Made by a program: the position numbers and the translations under genes. From positions 2,357,539 to 2,421,538 of the forward strand of contig NZ_OY763919.1 of assembly GCF_963667735.1 (NCBI RefSeq): DNA of 64,000 bases, read 5' to 3'. This DNA comes from an uncultured Methanoregula sp. Lineage in GTDB: Archaea; Halobacteriota; Methanomicrobia; Methanomicrobiales; Methanospirillaceae. Below the pieces are notes generated by a model. That model was not told where the DNA came from. It searched no databases and saw only the letters and a program-made list of their open reading frames with translations. How positions within the stretch are numbered: the first letter of the stretch is position 1; each line of letters starts with the position of its first letter. Of this stretch, positions 53,079 through 60,625 are shown piece by piece.

Positions 53079-53183
53079 ATGTTCGGACTTCCTGATATCA
53101 CCATTATTGCGGTGGGTGGCACGGTTCTTGTCATCATCATCGCGCTCTTGTACTGGGGACTGACTTTCCGGGGGCATGACTGA
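53079..53183 (+). CDS. Symporter small accessory protein
   Basis: A 34-residue gene read by eye. The product is one membrane helix (IIAVGGTVLVIIIALLYWGLTF) with a short polar end (RGHD). Its TGA overlaps the ATG of the sodium:solute symporter as TGATG, so translation is coupled. This matches the family of small symporter-accessory membrane proteins that precede SSS transporters. The start ATG 53079 is downstream of AAGG. Confidence 0.8.
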   Translation: MFGLPDITIIAVGGTVLVIIIALLYWGLTFRGHD

Positions 53184-54712
53184 TGGCCGTTGATATGATC
53201 ACGGTAATTGTCGTAGGGCTCTATTTCCTTGCTATGCTCGGCATAGGGTTCTGGGCAAGTAAAAAGATCAAGAACACGGAAGACTACCTGGTTGCCGGCC
53301 GGCAGCTCGGGTTCTGGGTCTTTGTTCTTCTGATGATAGGTACGGTCTGCTCGGGCATGTCGCTCCTTGGTGTGGCGGGCCTGGGGTACAAAGCCGGGTG
53401 GCCCACAATCTGGGAGCAGATCTTTGTCCCGCTCTCGATTGGCATCTGCATCATCTTCTTTGGAGTCAAGCTCCACAATGTTGCAAAGACTGCAGGGTAC
53501 ATCACGGTGCAGGATTATCTTGCCCACCGGTACCAGAGCCCGACTGCGCTGCGGACACTCTCTGCTGTCGCTGGAATCATCGTCTCGCTCATCTATCTTG
53601 TCGGGCAATATACCGCAATCTCGATGGTACTCATCTGGCTTTTCGGTATCCCGCTCTGGCTGGCGCTCGTGATAGCTACGCTCGTCACCATGGCCTACAC
53701 GGCGATTGGCGGCCTGTATGCAGTGGCCTGGGCATCCCTTGTCCAGTCGATTACGCTGATCATCGGTGTACTGGTGATGGCCCCCATCATTATCTGGAAA
53801 GCCGGCGGATTCACGCAGGTCAATGAATTCATCGCATCGGTCAACCCGAACCTGGTCATGCCATGGAACCCGGTCGGGGCATTTGCTCCGGGTTACGTGG
53901 TATCCTTTGCGCTCCTCCTCGGTCTCGGGCTTGCCTGCGCCCCGCATGTCATCAACAACGTGCTGTCGATCAAGGATGTGAAGTACTTCAAGTGGTCGCC
54001 GCTGATTGCATTCCTCATCTACGGTGTGGTCATCTTCCTCCTGAAATTCGCCGGCTTTGCCGGTCTTGCCCTGGTCAAGGGCGGCGAGATTGCCGCACGG
54101 ACCGGTGTCGCGAACCCGACCGATTATGTTATTCTCGATGCCCTCCAGGCTTCACTCCCAACCGTGGCACTCTGGGCAATCTTTGCCGTGATCGTGCTTG
54201 CCGCAGTCATGTCCACGACCGACCGGCTCATGCTGACCATAGGGGCCATGTTCTCCTGGGATATCTACAAGAAAGTCTTGAAACCGGATGCGGATGACAA
54301 AAGCGTTCTCCTCCTCTCCAAGATAGTCGTCGTTGTCTCGGCCATCGGCACCATGATCCTTGCTATCAACCCGCCCGAGATGCTCGCAATCCTGATCTGG
54401 ATGGGTATCGGGACCATGCTTGCCACGTTTGCAGTCCCGCTCCTCGCCGGCCTGTACTGGCGCGGTGCAACCCGGGAGGGCGCTCTTGCCAGCATGACGC
54501 TTGGCCTAATCGCTTCTCTCGCTTTCGGGTTCCTCAACTACTTCAAGATCAAGGCACTGGGCATCGACTTTGCAGCAATCCCGCTCCACTTCTCAGCATA
54601 TGCATTCGTCGTCTCACTCCTCGCCATGGTAATCGTGAGCCTGCTCACGAAAAAGACTGAGGGAAAAATCCTGGACGAGACCCAGACCGGCTGGTACATC
54701 TCCCGCCAGTAA
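53183..54712 (+). CDS. Sodium:solute symporter (SSS family)
   Basis: The 509-residue protein has 13 membrane helices in the SSS/LeuT-like pattern. Key pieces are SKKIKNTEDYLVAGRQLGFW (start of helix 1), GMSLLGVAGLGYKAGW, the AAVMSTTDRLMLTIGAMFSWDIYKK region of sodium ligands, and AVPLLAGLYWRGATREGALASM. It takes up a small organic solute with Na+; the exact substrate (acetate, proline, pantothenate or other) cannot be told. It is preceded by its 34-residue accessory protein and ends before a structured leader of the CheW-like gene. Confidence 0.92.
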   Translation: MAVDMITVIVVGLYFLAMLGIGFWASKKIKNTEDYLVAGRQLGFWVFVLLMIGTVCSGMSLLGVAGLGYKAGWPTIWEQIFVPLSIGICIIFFGVKLHNVAKTAGYITVQDYLAHRYQSPTALRTLSAVAGIIVSLIYLVGQYTAISMVLIWLFGIPLWLALVIATLVTMAYTAIGGLYAVAWASLVQSITLIIGVLVMAPIIIWKAGGFTQVNEFIASVNPNLVMPWNPVGAFAPGYVVSFALLLGLGLACAPHVINNVLSIKDVKYFKWSPLIAFLIYGVVIFLLKFAGFAGLALVKGGEIAARTGVANPTDYVILDALQASLPTVALWAIFAVIVLAAVMSTTDRLMLTIGAMFSWDIYKKVLKPDADDKSVLLLSKIVVVVSAIGTMILAINPPEMLAILIWMGIGTMLATFAVPLLAGLYWRGATREGALASMTLGLIASLAFGFLNYFKIKALGIDFAAIPLHFSAYAFVVSLLAMVIVSLLTKKTEGKILDETQTGWYISRQ

Positions 54713-55009
54713 ACTTTTTTTTTGGTTCCACAACGGCTCCTGCTGGAAAAGAGCGCATGAAAAAAATGCAAGAATAACTATTTTACCAACAATTCGTACA
54801 GGTTTTTCCAGAAGGAGATCTCCTGCAGTTTTCCGCCGGAACCAATGAAAACCAATTCTTTAAGGAAACGAATGCCAAAATGCCATGCATTATGGAGGGC
54901 AAGACCAATCTGATCCGGTTAACCGGGAGTTCAATATCCTCCTGGAAAAAAACGTATGTCCATTCCCTTACCGTCGTTTGAACAATGAAAGCATTTTTAA
55001 ATATCCCTT
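54713..55009. other. Intergenic region, no gene supported
   Basis: The 297 bases hold a poly-T run after the symporter stop, read as its terminator, and AT-rich DNA. An 83-residue minus-strand frame (54783-55034) lacks a start signal and its 5' end lies in the 11-base inverted repeat, so it is not called. Confidence 0.4.
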
Positions 55010-55053
55010 TTTGCAAAGCATAGTTGCTTTGCAAATTGGCGAGTTTATATAGA
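55010..55053 (+). promoter_or_regulatory. Inverted-repeat operator and TATA box of CheW-like gene
   Basis: An 11-base inverted repeat, TTTGCAAAGCA (55010-55020) and TGCTTTGCAAA (55025-55035), separated by TAGT, is followed by a TATA box GAGTTTATATAG at 55041-55052. The operator sits just upstream of TATA, a position typical of archaeal activators. Transcription should start near 55075. Confidence 0.65.
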
Positions 55054-55074
55054 GATTAACTATTTTTTAATTAT

Positions 55075-55259
55075 CACCGCAATGCAGATTCCCCAGCAGG
55101 GTCTGATTCACCCGGAAGGATACGGGCAAACCCCGTAAAGAAAACTCCCGGGTTGCAGAGGATGGGACGAATCGGTCCTCCTGCCGCAGAGCGGTTTCCC
55201 GAAAAACGGGGGCGTTAAACAGGCAAGCATGAACCTGTCAGATGATGAGGTGAAGTAAA
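55075..55259 (+). ncRNA. Structured 5' leader of CheW-like gene (candidate cis-regulatory RNA)
   Basis: About 185 bases between the predicted start and the ATG hold four hairpins in series: ACGGG-CAAAC-CCCGT (55122-55136), GGAC-GAATCG-GTCC (55165-55178), CCCG-AAAAA-CGGG (55198-55210) and ACAGG-CAAGCATGAA-CCTGT approx 55219-55238. A GAGGTGA Shine-Dalgarno is just before the ATG. Short strings GGGCAAACC and GGGACGAA recall GEMM-type elements, but the spacing differs, so no riboswitch class is assigned. A tiny frame (55083-55139) in the leader has no support. Confidence 0.4.
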
Positions 55260-55838
55260 ATGACCATAGCACAATGCCAGCAAAATGCCGCTCTTGATAA
55301 CAATTTTGGATTAGTTGATAACGATTCACAGAATTCAGCACCAAAAAGAATGCTGAAATTTGATACTGGTGGGAACACCTATGGTCTCGACCTGGAAGAG
55401 ACCATCGGTGTTATTAAGGATCTGGTGATGATCCAGTCATGCAATTCAAAGTCCATAACCCGGTACTTCATCAAGTATAACCGGAGAAACACGATTGTAT
55501 TCAACCTTGACCAATGCATTTCCTTCCAGGCAAAAGGGATGAACGGACACAAACACCCGAGTTTTATTATGCTGGATGAGAAGATCGATGATGCGTGCGT
55601 TGGCATTTTGGTGCCGGGCGTACGATCGGTCCGGGGAACAGAAACTCCGGCAATACACACAACCAAAGATAAAAAAGACAACAGGAATATTCCGATCCAC
55701 AGCCCCAAGCGGACTTCCCGGAGGGGTTACGGCAGCAAGGCCCGTGACTTCCTTCCGGTCATCAATGTCCGGGAACTGGTTGATGACTGCATTGTTCATT
55801 TCAGGTATATGGATTCAATGCAGCACATCAGCAATTAA
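55260..55838 (+). CDS. CheW-like domain protein
   Basis: The 192-residue protein has a CheW-like β-barrel: RMLKFDTGGNTYGLDLEETIGVIKD (residues ~30-54), the strand RRNTIVFNLDQCISF, FIMLDEKIDDACVGILVPGVRSV, and a C-terminal LPVINVRELVDD. CheW couples chemoreceptors to CheA. It is more divergent than ordinary CheW, with a basic insert (KDKKDNRNIPIHSPKRTSRRG) and a nonconserved first part. No other che genes are adjacent. ATG 55260 follows GAGGTGA by six bases. Its own operator and structured leader suggest tight control. Confidence 0.6.
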   Translation: MTIAQCQQNAALDNNFGLVDNDSQNSAPKRMLKFDTGGNTYGLDLEETIGVIKDLVMIQSCNSKSITRYFIKYNRRNTIVFNLDQCISFQAKGMNGHKHPSFIMLDEKIDDACVGILVPGVRSVRGTETPAIHTTKDKKDNRNIPIHSPKRTSRRGYGSKARDFLPVINVRELVDDCIVHFRYMDSMQHISN

Positions 55839-56017
55839 AAAAACTCTTTTTTTTTACAATGCGGTAAGCCATACTATATTTCACGGAAAATACGAGAACC
55901 ATTAAGCTCCATGAAGGTTTTATCTGGCTGGGAGCAACTATCTCAATTATACCATCTATTGCTGATAGAGGGTTTTGTTTCTTGGCAAAAGAGCTCAACA
56001 TAATATAGGAATTACCG

Positions 56018-57001
56018 ATGGCGCCCTATGACACTCCCGCAAATACCAGGACCGCAATTGCCGTTGACCTGGGGGCAACCAATCTCCGGGTCGGGCTCGT
56101 ATCCGATACCGGACAGGTTGAAGAACTGGGCAGATCTGAAATTCCCCGCAATCCCGCAGACGCCGGGATCATAACCGATCGGATAATAAGAACAATCCGT
56201 TCCCTGGTCCGTGACCGGGATCTCCACTCATTTGCCGGAATAGGCATCGGTGCAGCCGGGCCGGTGGACAAATCCCGCACCGCGATCCTGCATCCCCCTA
56301 ATATCCCCCTTGATAGCATCCCCCTTACAGGACCCATTGCTGCAGAATTCGATCTTCCCGTCCACCTTGTCAATGACTGCGCCGCAGGCCTTCTGGGAGA
56401 AGCATATTTCGGGGCAGGGAAAGCAGAAAAGATAAACAACATGGTGTACGTGACCATCTCAACGGGTATCGGGGCCGGTATCATTGCAAACGGAAGGATC
56501 ATATCGGGACGTGACGGGAATGCCGGGGAGATCGGCCACCTTTTTGTCGATAGTGAATACAACCTTACCTGCGGATGCGGGGGAAAAGGACACTGGGAAG
56601 GATATGCTTCCGGCCGGTTTCTCCCCAGGTTCTACCAGGAATGGCAGAAAATGAAGGGAATTGATCCTGGGGATTTCCCGCCATGTTCTGCCGGGGCCAT
56701 CTTTGCCAGCATACGGGAGAGCAACGACCCGGCCGGGAATGCGTTCATCCGGGAACTCGGGAGGATCAATGCCCGGGGAATTTCTGACATTATCGTTGCC
56801 TATGATCCGGACATGATTGTTCTCGATGGATCCGTTGTCCAGAAGAACCCGGACCTGATCCTCCCGCCAATCGAAGAGTATACGGACCGGTACTTGCGAA
56901 GACCGCGCCTGGTCGTGAGCAGCCTTGGGGGTTCTGCCCCGCTCCTTGGTGCATCGGTTATTGCCCGGGGATACGATACCCGGTTCGGGCTGCTGGAATA
57001 A
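56018..57001 (+). CDS. ROK-family sugar kinase
   Basis: The 327-residue protein has the ROK/glucokinase features: ATP phosphate loop AVDLGATNLRVGLV (residues ~11-24), GIGAAGPVD, the catalytic VNDCAAG (Asp), ISTGIGAGII and the zinc motif CGCGGKGHWE. It phosphorylates a hexose or amino-sugar with ATP. It is followed by a flavin oxidoreductase and a glycosyltransferase on the same strand, so a glycan-precursor role is likely. Start ATG 56018. Confidence 0.9.
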   Translation: MAPYDTPANTRTAIAVDLGATNLRVGLVSDTGQVEELGRSEIPRNPADAGIITDRIIRTIRSLVRDRDLHSFAGIGIGAAGPVDKSRTAILHPPNIPLDSIPLTGPIAAEFDLPVHLVNDCAAGLLGEAYFGAGKAEKINNMVYVTISTGIGAGIIANGRIISGRDGNAGEIGHLFVDSEYNLTCGCGGKGHWEGYASGRFLPRFYQEWQKMKGIDPGDFPPCSAGAIFASIRESNDPAGNAFIRELGRINARGISDIIVAYDPDMIVLDGSVVQKNPDLILPPIEEYTDRYLRRPRLVVSSLGGSAPLLGASVIARGYDTRFGLLE

Positions 57002-57063
57002 CCGGCAACTGATGTTCCGGCAAACCCGTACCAATATAAATCCTGCAAGCCAATAATTCCGGC

Positions 57064-58386
57064 GTGAAGACGGCAATTCTTGGAGGCGGACTTACCGGCC
57101 TGACTCTTGCCCGGCTCCTGCATGAACGGGGCGATGACGTTGTAGTGCTGGAGGCAGAGACAGAGACGGGAGGGCTCTGCAGGTCAAGAACCAGTAACGG
57201 GTTTACGTTTGATATCGGGGGTTCCCACATCATCTTTTCCCGGGATACCGAAGTCCTTTCGTTCATGCGGCGGATGATTGAAGAGAACGAGCAAAGGAAC
57301 AACCGGCACACGAAGATCTTTTACAAAGGTCAGTATGTCAAGTACCCGTTCGAGAACGGCCTGTATCAGTTACCAGATGAAGACCGCCTGGCCTGCACAT
57401 TCGGTTTCATCCGGAATCTTATTGCAGTCGAGAAAGGCGAAGTCCCCCTCCCGAAAAATTTCAAAGAATGGATCTATTACACGTTCGGCGACGGCATAGC
57501 CGAATGCTATCTCGTGCCCTATAACGAGAAGATCTGGAAATACAAAACTGAGGAGATGTCGCATCACTGGGTTGACGGCCGGATCCCCCGGCCGCCGGTC
57601 GAGGACATCATCAAGTCCGCCATCGGGATCGAGACCGAGGGCTATACCCACCAGGCCGTCTTTTCCTACCCGCTTGACGGCGGGATAGAGGCACTGGTAA
57701 AAGCCATTGGCCACGCGGTAGAACCGTTCATCCGCACCGGGTTCCGGGTGAGCTCCGTGAGAAAATCCGGCAGATTATGGGAGATCAGCAACGGGAAAGA
57801 GACGATCACTGCTGACCGCATTATCTCCACAATCCCGGTCCAGCACCTTCTCCCCTGCCTTGATAACGTACCCTCCCGTGTAACGGAAGCCTGCCGGTCG
57901 CTGAAATACAATTCGCTTATCTGCGTGAATGTCGGGTATAAAGCAGATGTTCCGGAGATCTCCTGGCTGTACCTGCCGGACCCTGCACTCGGCAAGACCA
58001 ACCGGATCTCGTTTCCCTCGAGTTACAGCAGGCATGTTGCCCCGGACGGGCACAGCGCCGTACTTGCCGAGATCACCCACCAGCCGGGAGACGAAGTATC
58101 CGTCATGACGGATGCAGAGATAACCGACGAGGTGGTAAGCATGCTCCAGACTATGGGTATCGGCAAGCGGGATGATGTGGTCTTCACTTCCGTTGAGCGC
58201 CAGCCGTTTGCTTATGTTGTCTATGACCTGGATTACCAGGAAAATATCGCAATTGTCAAAGAGTACTGCCAGTCCCGGAGCATCCCGCTCGTTGGCCGGT
58301 TCTCCCAGTTCGAGTACCTCAACATGGACGGCTGCATCCGCAGTGTGATGGATTTTGTTGCTGCAAATCCGAAAAAAGAGCAATAA
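57064..58386 (+). CDS. NAD(P)/FAD-dependent oxidoreductase (amine-oxidase/UGM-like)
   Basis: The 440-residue protein has the dinucleotide fold AILGGGLTGLTLARLL and the following EAETETGGLCRS motif, then FDIGGSHII and a C-terminal FSQFEYLNMDGCIRSV-type FAD contact. It belongs to protoporphyrinogen-oxidase/UDP-galactopyranose-mutase-like flavoproteins often found beside glycosyltransferases. The start is GTG 57064 with the dinucleotide motif at residue 4. It lies 62 bases after the kinase and 60 before the glycosyltransferase, so the three are probably an operon for surface sugar. Confidence 0.88.
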   Translation: MKTAILGGGLTGLTLARLLHERGDDVVVLEAETETGGLCRSRTSNGFTFDIGGSHIIFSRDTEVLSFMRRMIEENEQRNNRHTKIFYKGQYVKYPFENGLYQLPDEDRLACTFGFIRNLIAVEKGEVPLPKNFKEWIYYTFGDGIAECYLVPYNEKIWKYKTEEMSHHWVDGRIPRPPVEDIIKSAIGIETEGYTHQAVFSYPLDGGIEALVKAIGHAVEPFIRTGFRVSSVRKSGRLWEISNGKETITADRIISTIPVQHLLPCLDNVPSRVTEACRSLKYNSLICVNVGYKADVPEISWLYLPDPALGKTNRISFPSSYSRHVAPDGHSAVLAEITHQPGDEVSVMTDAEITDEVVSMLQTMGIGKRDDVVFTSVERQPFAYVVYDLDYQENIAIVKEYCQSRSIPLVGRFSQFEYLNMDGCIRSVMDFVAANPKKEQ

Positions 58387-58446
58387 TATTCCCGCATCAT
58401 CCTTTATAATCCGAAAAGCCAAAAACGGTACAGGAGATTTAATTGC

Positions 58447-59145
58447 ATGATCTCGGTCGTCATCCCCACCTTTAATGAAGAAGAAAATATCGCCCAGTGT
58501 CTGGTCTCGCTCTGCCACCAGACCATCCCAAGGAACGAGTACGAGATCATTGTCGTGGATGGCGGATCCAAGGATGCCACCTGCGAGATTGCCAGAAAGT
58601 ATGCCGACAAGGTCTTTACCCAGACGAGCAAGAAAGTCGGAGGCGCCCGGAACGACGGCGTTAAAGAGGCAAAAGGGGATATCATCGCAACAACCGATGC
58701 CGACTGCATCCTCCCGCGGGACTGGATACAGCGGATCGGAGAGGATTTTAAAAACCCTGCAGCGGTCCAGCTCTACGGCCCGGTGTACCCCATTGAAGAA
58801 GGATTTGGCAATAAGTTCTCTCTTTTCCTGGCCAACACGTTCTCCCGCATCGGGTACTACAGCCGCACGTTCTATTACACGCTCGGGTGCAACACCGCAT
58901 TCAGGAAAGATGCTTTTGAGAGAGCCGGCATGTACCGCTGCATCGATGCCGGGGACGACCTTGAGATCGCCATGCGGCTCAAGGATATCGGGAAGATCCG
59001 GTTCGATGGCAAACTCCGGGTGGGCTTCTCGATGCGGCGGTACCAGAAGTTCGGGACATTCCAGTCCATCTATGAATGGATCTACATAGTTGCCGATGGC
59101 GGGGAGAACGACAAATACTCGTATACCCAGAAAGAATACAAGTGA
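58447..59145 (+). CDS. Family 2 glycosyltransferase
   Basis: The 232-residue GT-A protein begins MISVVIPTFNEEENIAQCL and carries VVDGGSKDATCEIA, TDADCILPRDW (DxD metal site), and GCNTAFRKDAFERAGMY with GDDLEIAMRL. It transfers a sugar from a nucleotide donor to a lipid or glycan acceptor. No C-terminal membrane helices are seen. It follows the flavoprotein closely on the same strand. Confidence 0.9.
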   Translation: MISVVIPTFNEEENIAQCLVSLCHQTIPRNEYEIIVVDGGSKDATCEIARKYADKVFTQTSKKVGGARNDGVKEAKGDIIATTDADCILPRDWIQRIGEDFKNPAAVQLYGPVYPIEEGFGNKFSLFLANTFSRIGYYSRTFYYTLGCNTAFRKDAFERAGMYRCIDAGDDLEIAMRLKDIGKIRFDGKLRVGFSMRRYQKFGTFQSIYEWIYIVADGGENDKYSYTQKEYK

Positions 59146-59181
59146 TCGAAACGACGGGACCATCTTTTTTTCGAGGGTGAA

Positions 59182-59610
59182 ATGCCAGAGTCCAATAAAG
59201 CCGCAGAGGAAATTATTGCAGACAATATCGCTGCATTCAACGAGAGCGACTTTGCCCGGCTTCTCAACATGAATATCATAACAGCACATGACGGATATGC
59301 GGAAGTTGAGATGGACTGCACGGGGAAGACGAACCCGCACGGCGTGGCCCATGGGGGTGCGATCTTCTCTGTTGCCGACCATGCGTTCGGGATTGCAGCC
59401 AACTGTGCCGGAACAGACCGGGTGGCAGTCTCGGTCCATATCCAGTACATTGCCCCGGCAAAAGGCAGACTGGTTGCAAAAGCGAGAAAAGTCGCCGACA
59501 ACGGTAAATATTCCACATTCCGGATCCTCGTGTACGATAGTGACCGGCTCGTTGCCGATTTCGAAGGCGTCTCGCTGCAGGTAAACCCGCGGGTGAACGG
59601 CAGGGTCTAA
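59182..59610 (+). CDS. PaaI-like hotdog-fold thioesterase
   Basis: The 142-residue protein has the PaaI signature NPHGVAHGGAIFSVADHAFGIAAN (residues ~51-74), with Gly-Gly and Asp used for thioester hydrolysis, and the hot-dog strand HIQYIAPAKGRLVAKARKV. It hydrolyses acyl-CoA thioesters. A GAGGGTGAA Shine-Dalgarno directly precedes ATG 59182. It stands 37 bases after the glycosyltransferase and may share its transcript. Confidence 0.9.
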   Translation: MPESNKAAEEIIADNIAAFNESDFARLLNMNIITAHDGYAEVEMDCTGKTNPHGVAHGGAIFSVADHAFGIAANCAGTDRVAVSVHIQYIAPAKGRLVAKARKVADNGKYSTFRILVYDSDRLVADFEGVSLQVNPRVNGRV

Positions 59611-59675
59611 AAGGGGTGCTTGCCGACACCCCCAAAGGCAACCGCTAAATAGCAGGCAGGGCAAACTAGTCTTTT

Positions 59676-59948
59676 ATGACGGAAAATGTACAAAAAACAA
59701 ATCCACTGCGCATTGCTGCCGCAGTCATCCTCGGGATCATTGTCGGGGCGATCCTCTTTCTTGTCATTGCACTCTTTATCGGGGCGTTCAACGACAAATT
59801 CGGCATGAATATCCCCATCAACATGCTTGTTGCCGAGAATATCTTCAGTCTTATGCTGCTCCTCATTCTGATGATAATCAGCATAGGGTACTTCTGGTGG
59901 AAAGTTGCAACAACGCCACCGACTGAACCTGAATCCGAAGACGAATAA
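59676..59948 (+). CDS. Small two-helix membrane protein
   Basis: The 90-residue protein has two membrane helices (IAAAVILGIIVGAILFLVIALFIGAF and IFSLMLLLILMIISIGYFWW) and an acidic tail (EPESEDE). No motif is recognised. Start ATG 59676. It lies between the thioesterase and the DUF2148 gene. Confidence 0.75.
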   Translation: MTENVQKTNPLRIAAAVILGIIVGAILFLVIALFIGAFNDKFGMNIPINMLVAENIFSLMLLLILMIISIGYFWWKVATTPPTEPESEDE

Positions 59949-60042
59949 TTACTCTTTTTTCTCACTTGACCGGTGCAGGAACTTTCCCCATATACCGTTA
60001 TTCTTCGAACGCTTCATCATTTCCGGATGCTTATACTGGAAT

Positions 60043-60603
60043 ATGACAGAAGTAAAACGTGCAGTCCTCGCGGTGGCCGACTTAATGGCACTTGCGGCCC
60101 GGACAGCCCCCAAGGGAAAGGGTGTTGATACACTGGTCCTGAAAGTTCTTTCCGGAAAAGACCTTGGAGTGCTCTCTTCCCGCATGGAGAAAATTGGCAG
60201 GGAAAAGAATATCGGGTTCTTTCTGCGGGATGCAAAGAATATGGCCGCATCGGATGCCTGCCTCCTGGTCGGGGCGGCCGGGAATAATGCGGTTGGTGTG
60301 AACTGCGGCGCCTGCGGGTACGCAACCTGTGCCGAACTGGAAGATGTATGCCGCAAAAGAACACGTGCACCAGGCAGTTATGCCGGGCCCAATTGTGCAG
60401 TCCGTATGGCGGATCTCGGGATCGCGGTCGGTTCAGCAGTGAAAACTGCCCAGATTCACAATGTGGACAACCGAATCATGTACTCCGGAGGGGTCTCTGC
60501 CGTGGATATGGGTCTCCTGGGAGAGGAATGCACGGTTGCGTATGCCATCCCGCTCTCTGCAACCGGGAAGAATATCTTCTTCGATCGCGTTTCAGGGAAA
60601 TAA
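60043..60603 (+). CDS. DUF2148 iron-sulfur protein
   Basis: The 186-residue protein has the DUF2148 pattern: an N-terminal helical half (VADLMALAARTAPKGKGVD) and a C-terminal GVNCGACGYATC...GPNCAVRMADLGIA cluster with four Cys for an iron-sulfur centre. DUF2148 proteins are ferredoxin-like and common in methanogens; the function is not known. ATG 60043 is preferred over the upstream frame, since the family starts with this helix. Confidence 0.85.
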   Translation: MTEVKRAVLAVADLMALAARTAPKGKGVDTLVLKVLSGKDLGVLSSRMEKIGREKNIGFFLRDAKNMAASDACLLVGAAGNNAVGVNCGACGYATCAELEDVCRKRTRAPGSYAGPNCAVRMADLGIAVGSAVKTAQIHNVDNRIMYSGGVSAVDMGLLGEECTVAYAIPLSATGKNIFFDRVSGK

Positions 60604-60625
60604 TTTCACGAAAAAGAGCTGGGTT

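Noticed and set aside
53066..53947. 293-residue minus-strand frame
   Set aside because: Antisense to the symporter; extremely Asp/Arg/His-rich, as expected of a hydrophobic gene read backwards.
54783..55034. 83-residue minus-strand frame beside the symporter
   Set aside because: Its start lies in the inverted-repeat operator of the CheW-like gene and there is no start signal or motif.
55075..55259. Firm c-di-GMP (GEMM) riboswitch call
   Set aside because: Only two short strings fit; the spacing between them is too long, and the ligand is not known in this group.
57775..59664. 629-residue minus-strand frame
   Set aside because: It is antisense to the flavoprotein, glycosyltransferase and thioesterase, all with clear motifs.
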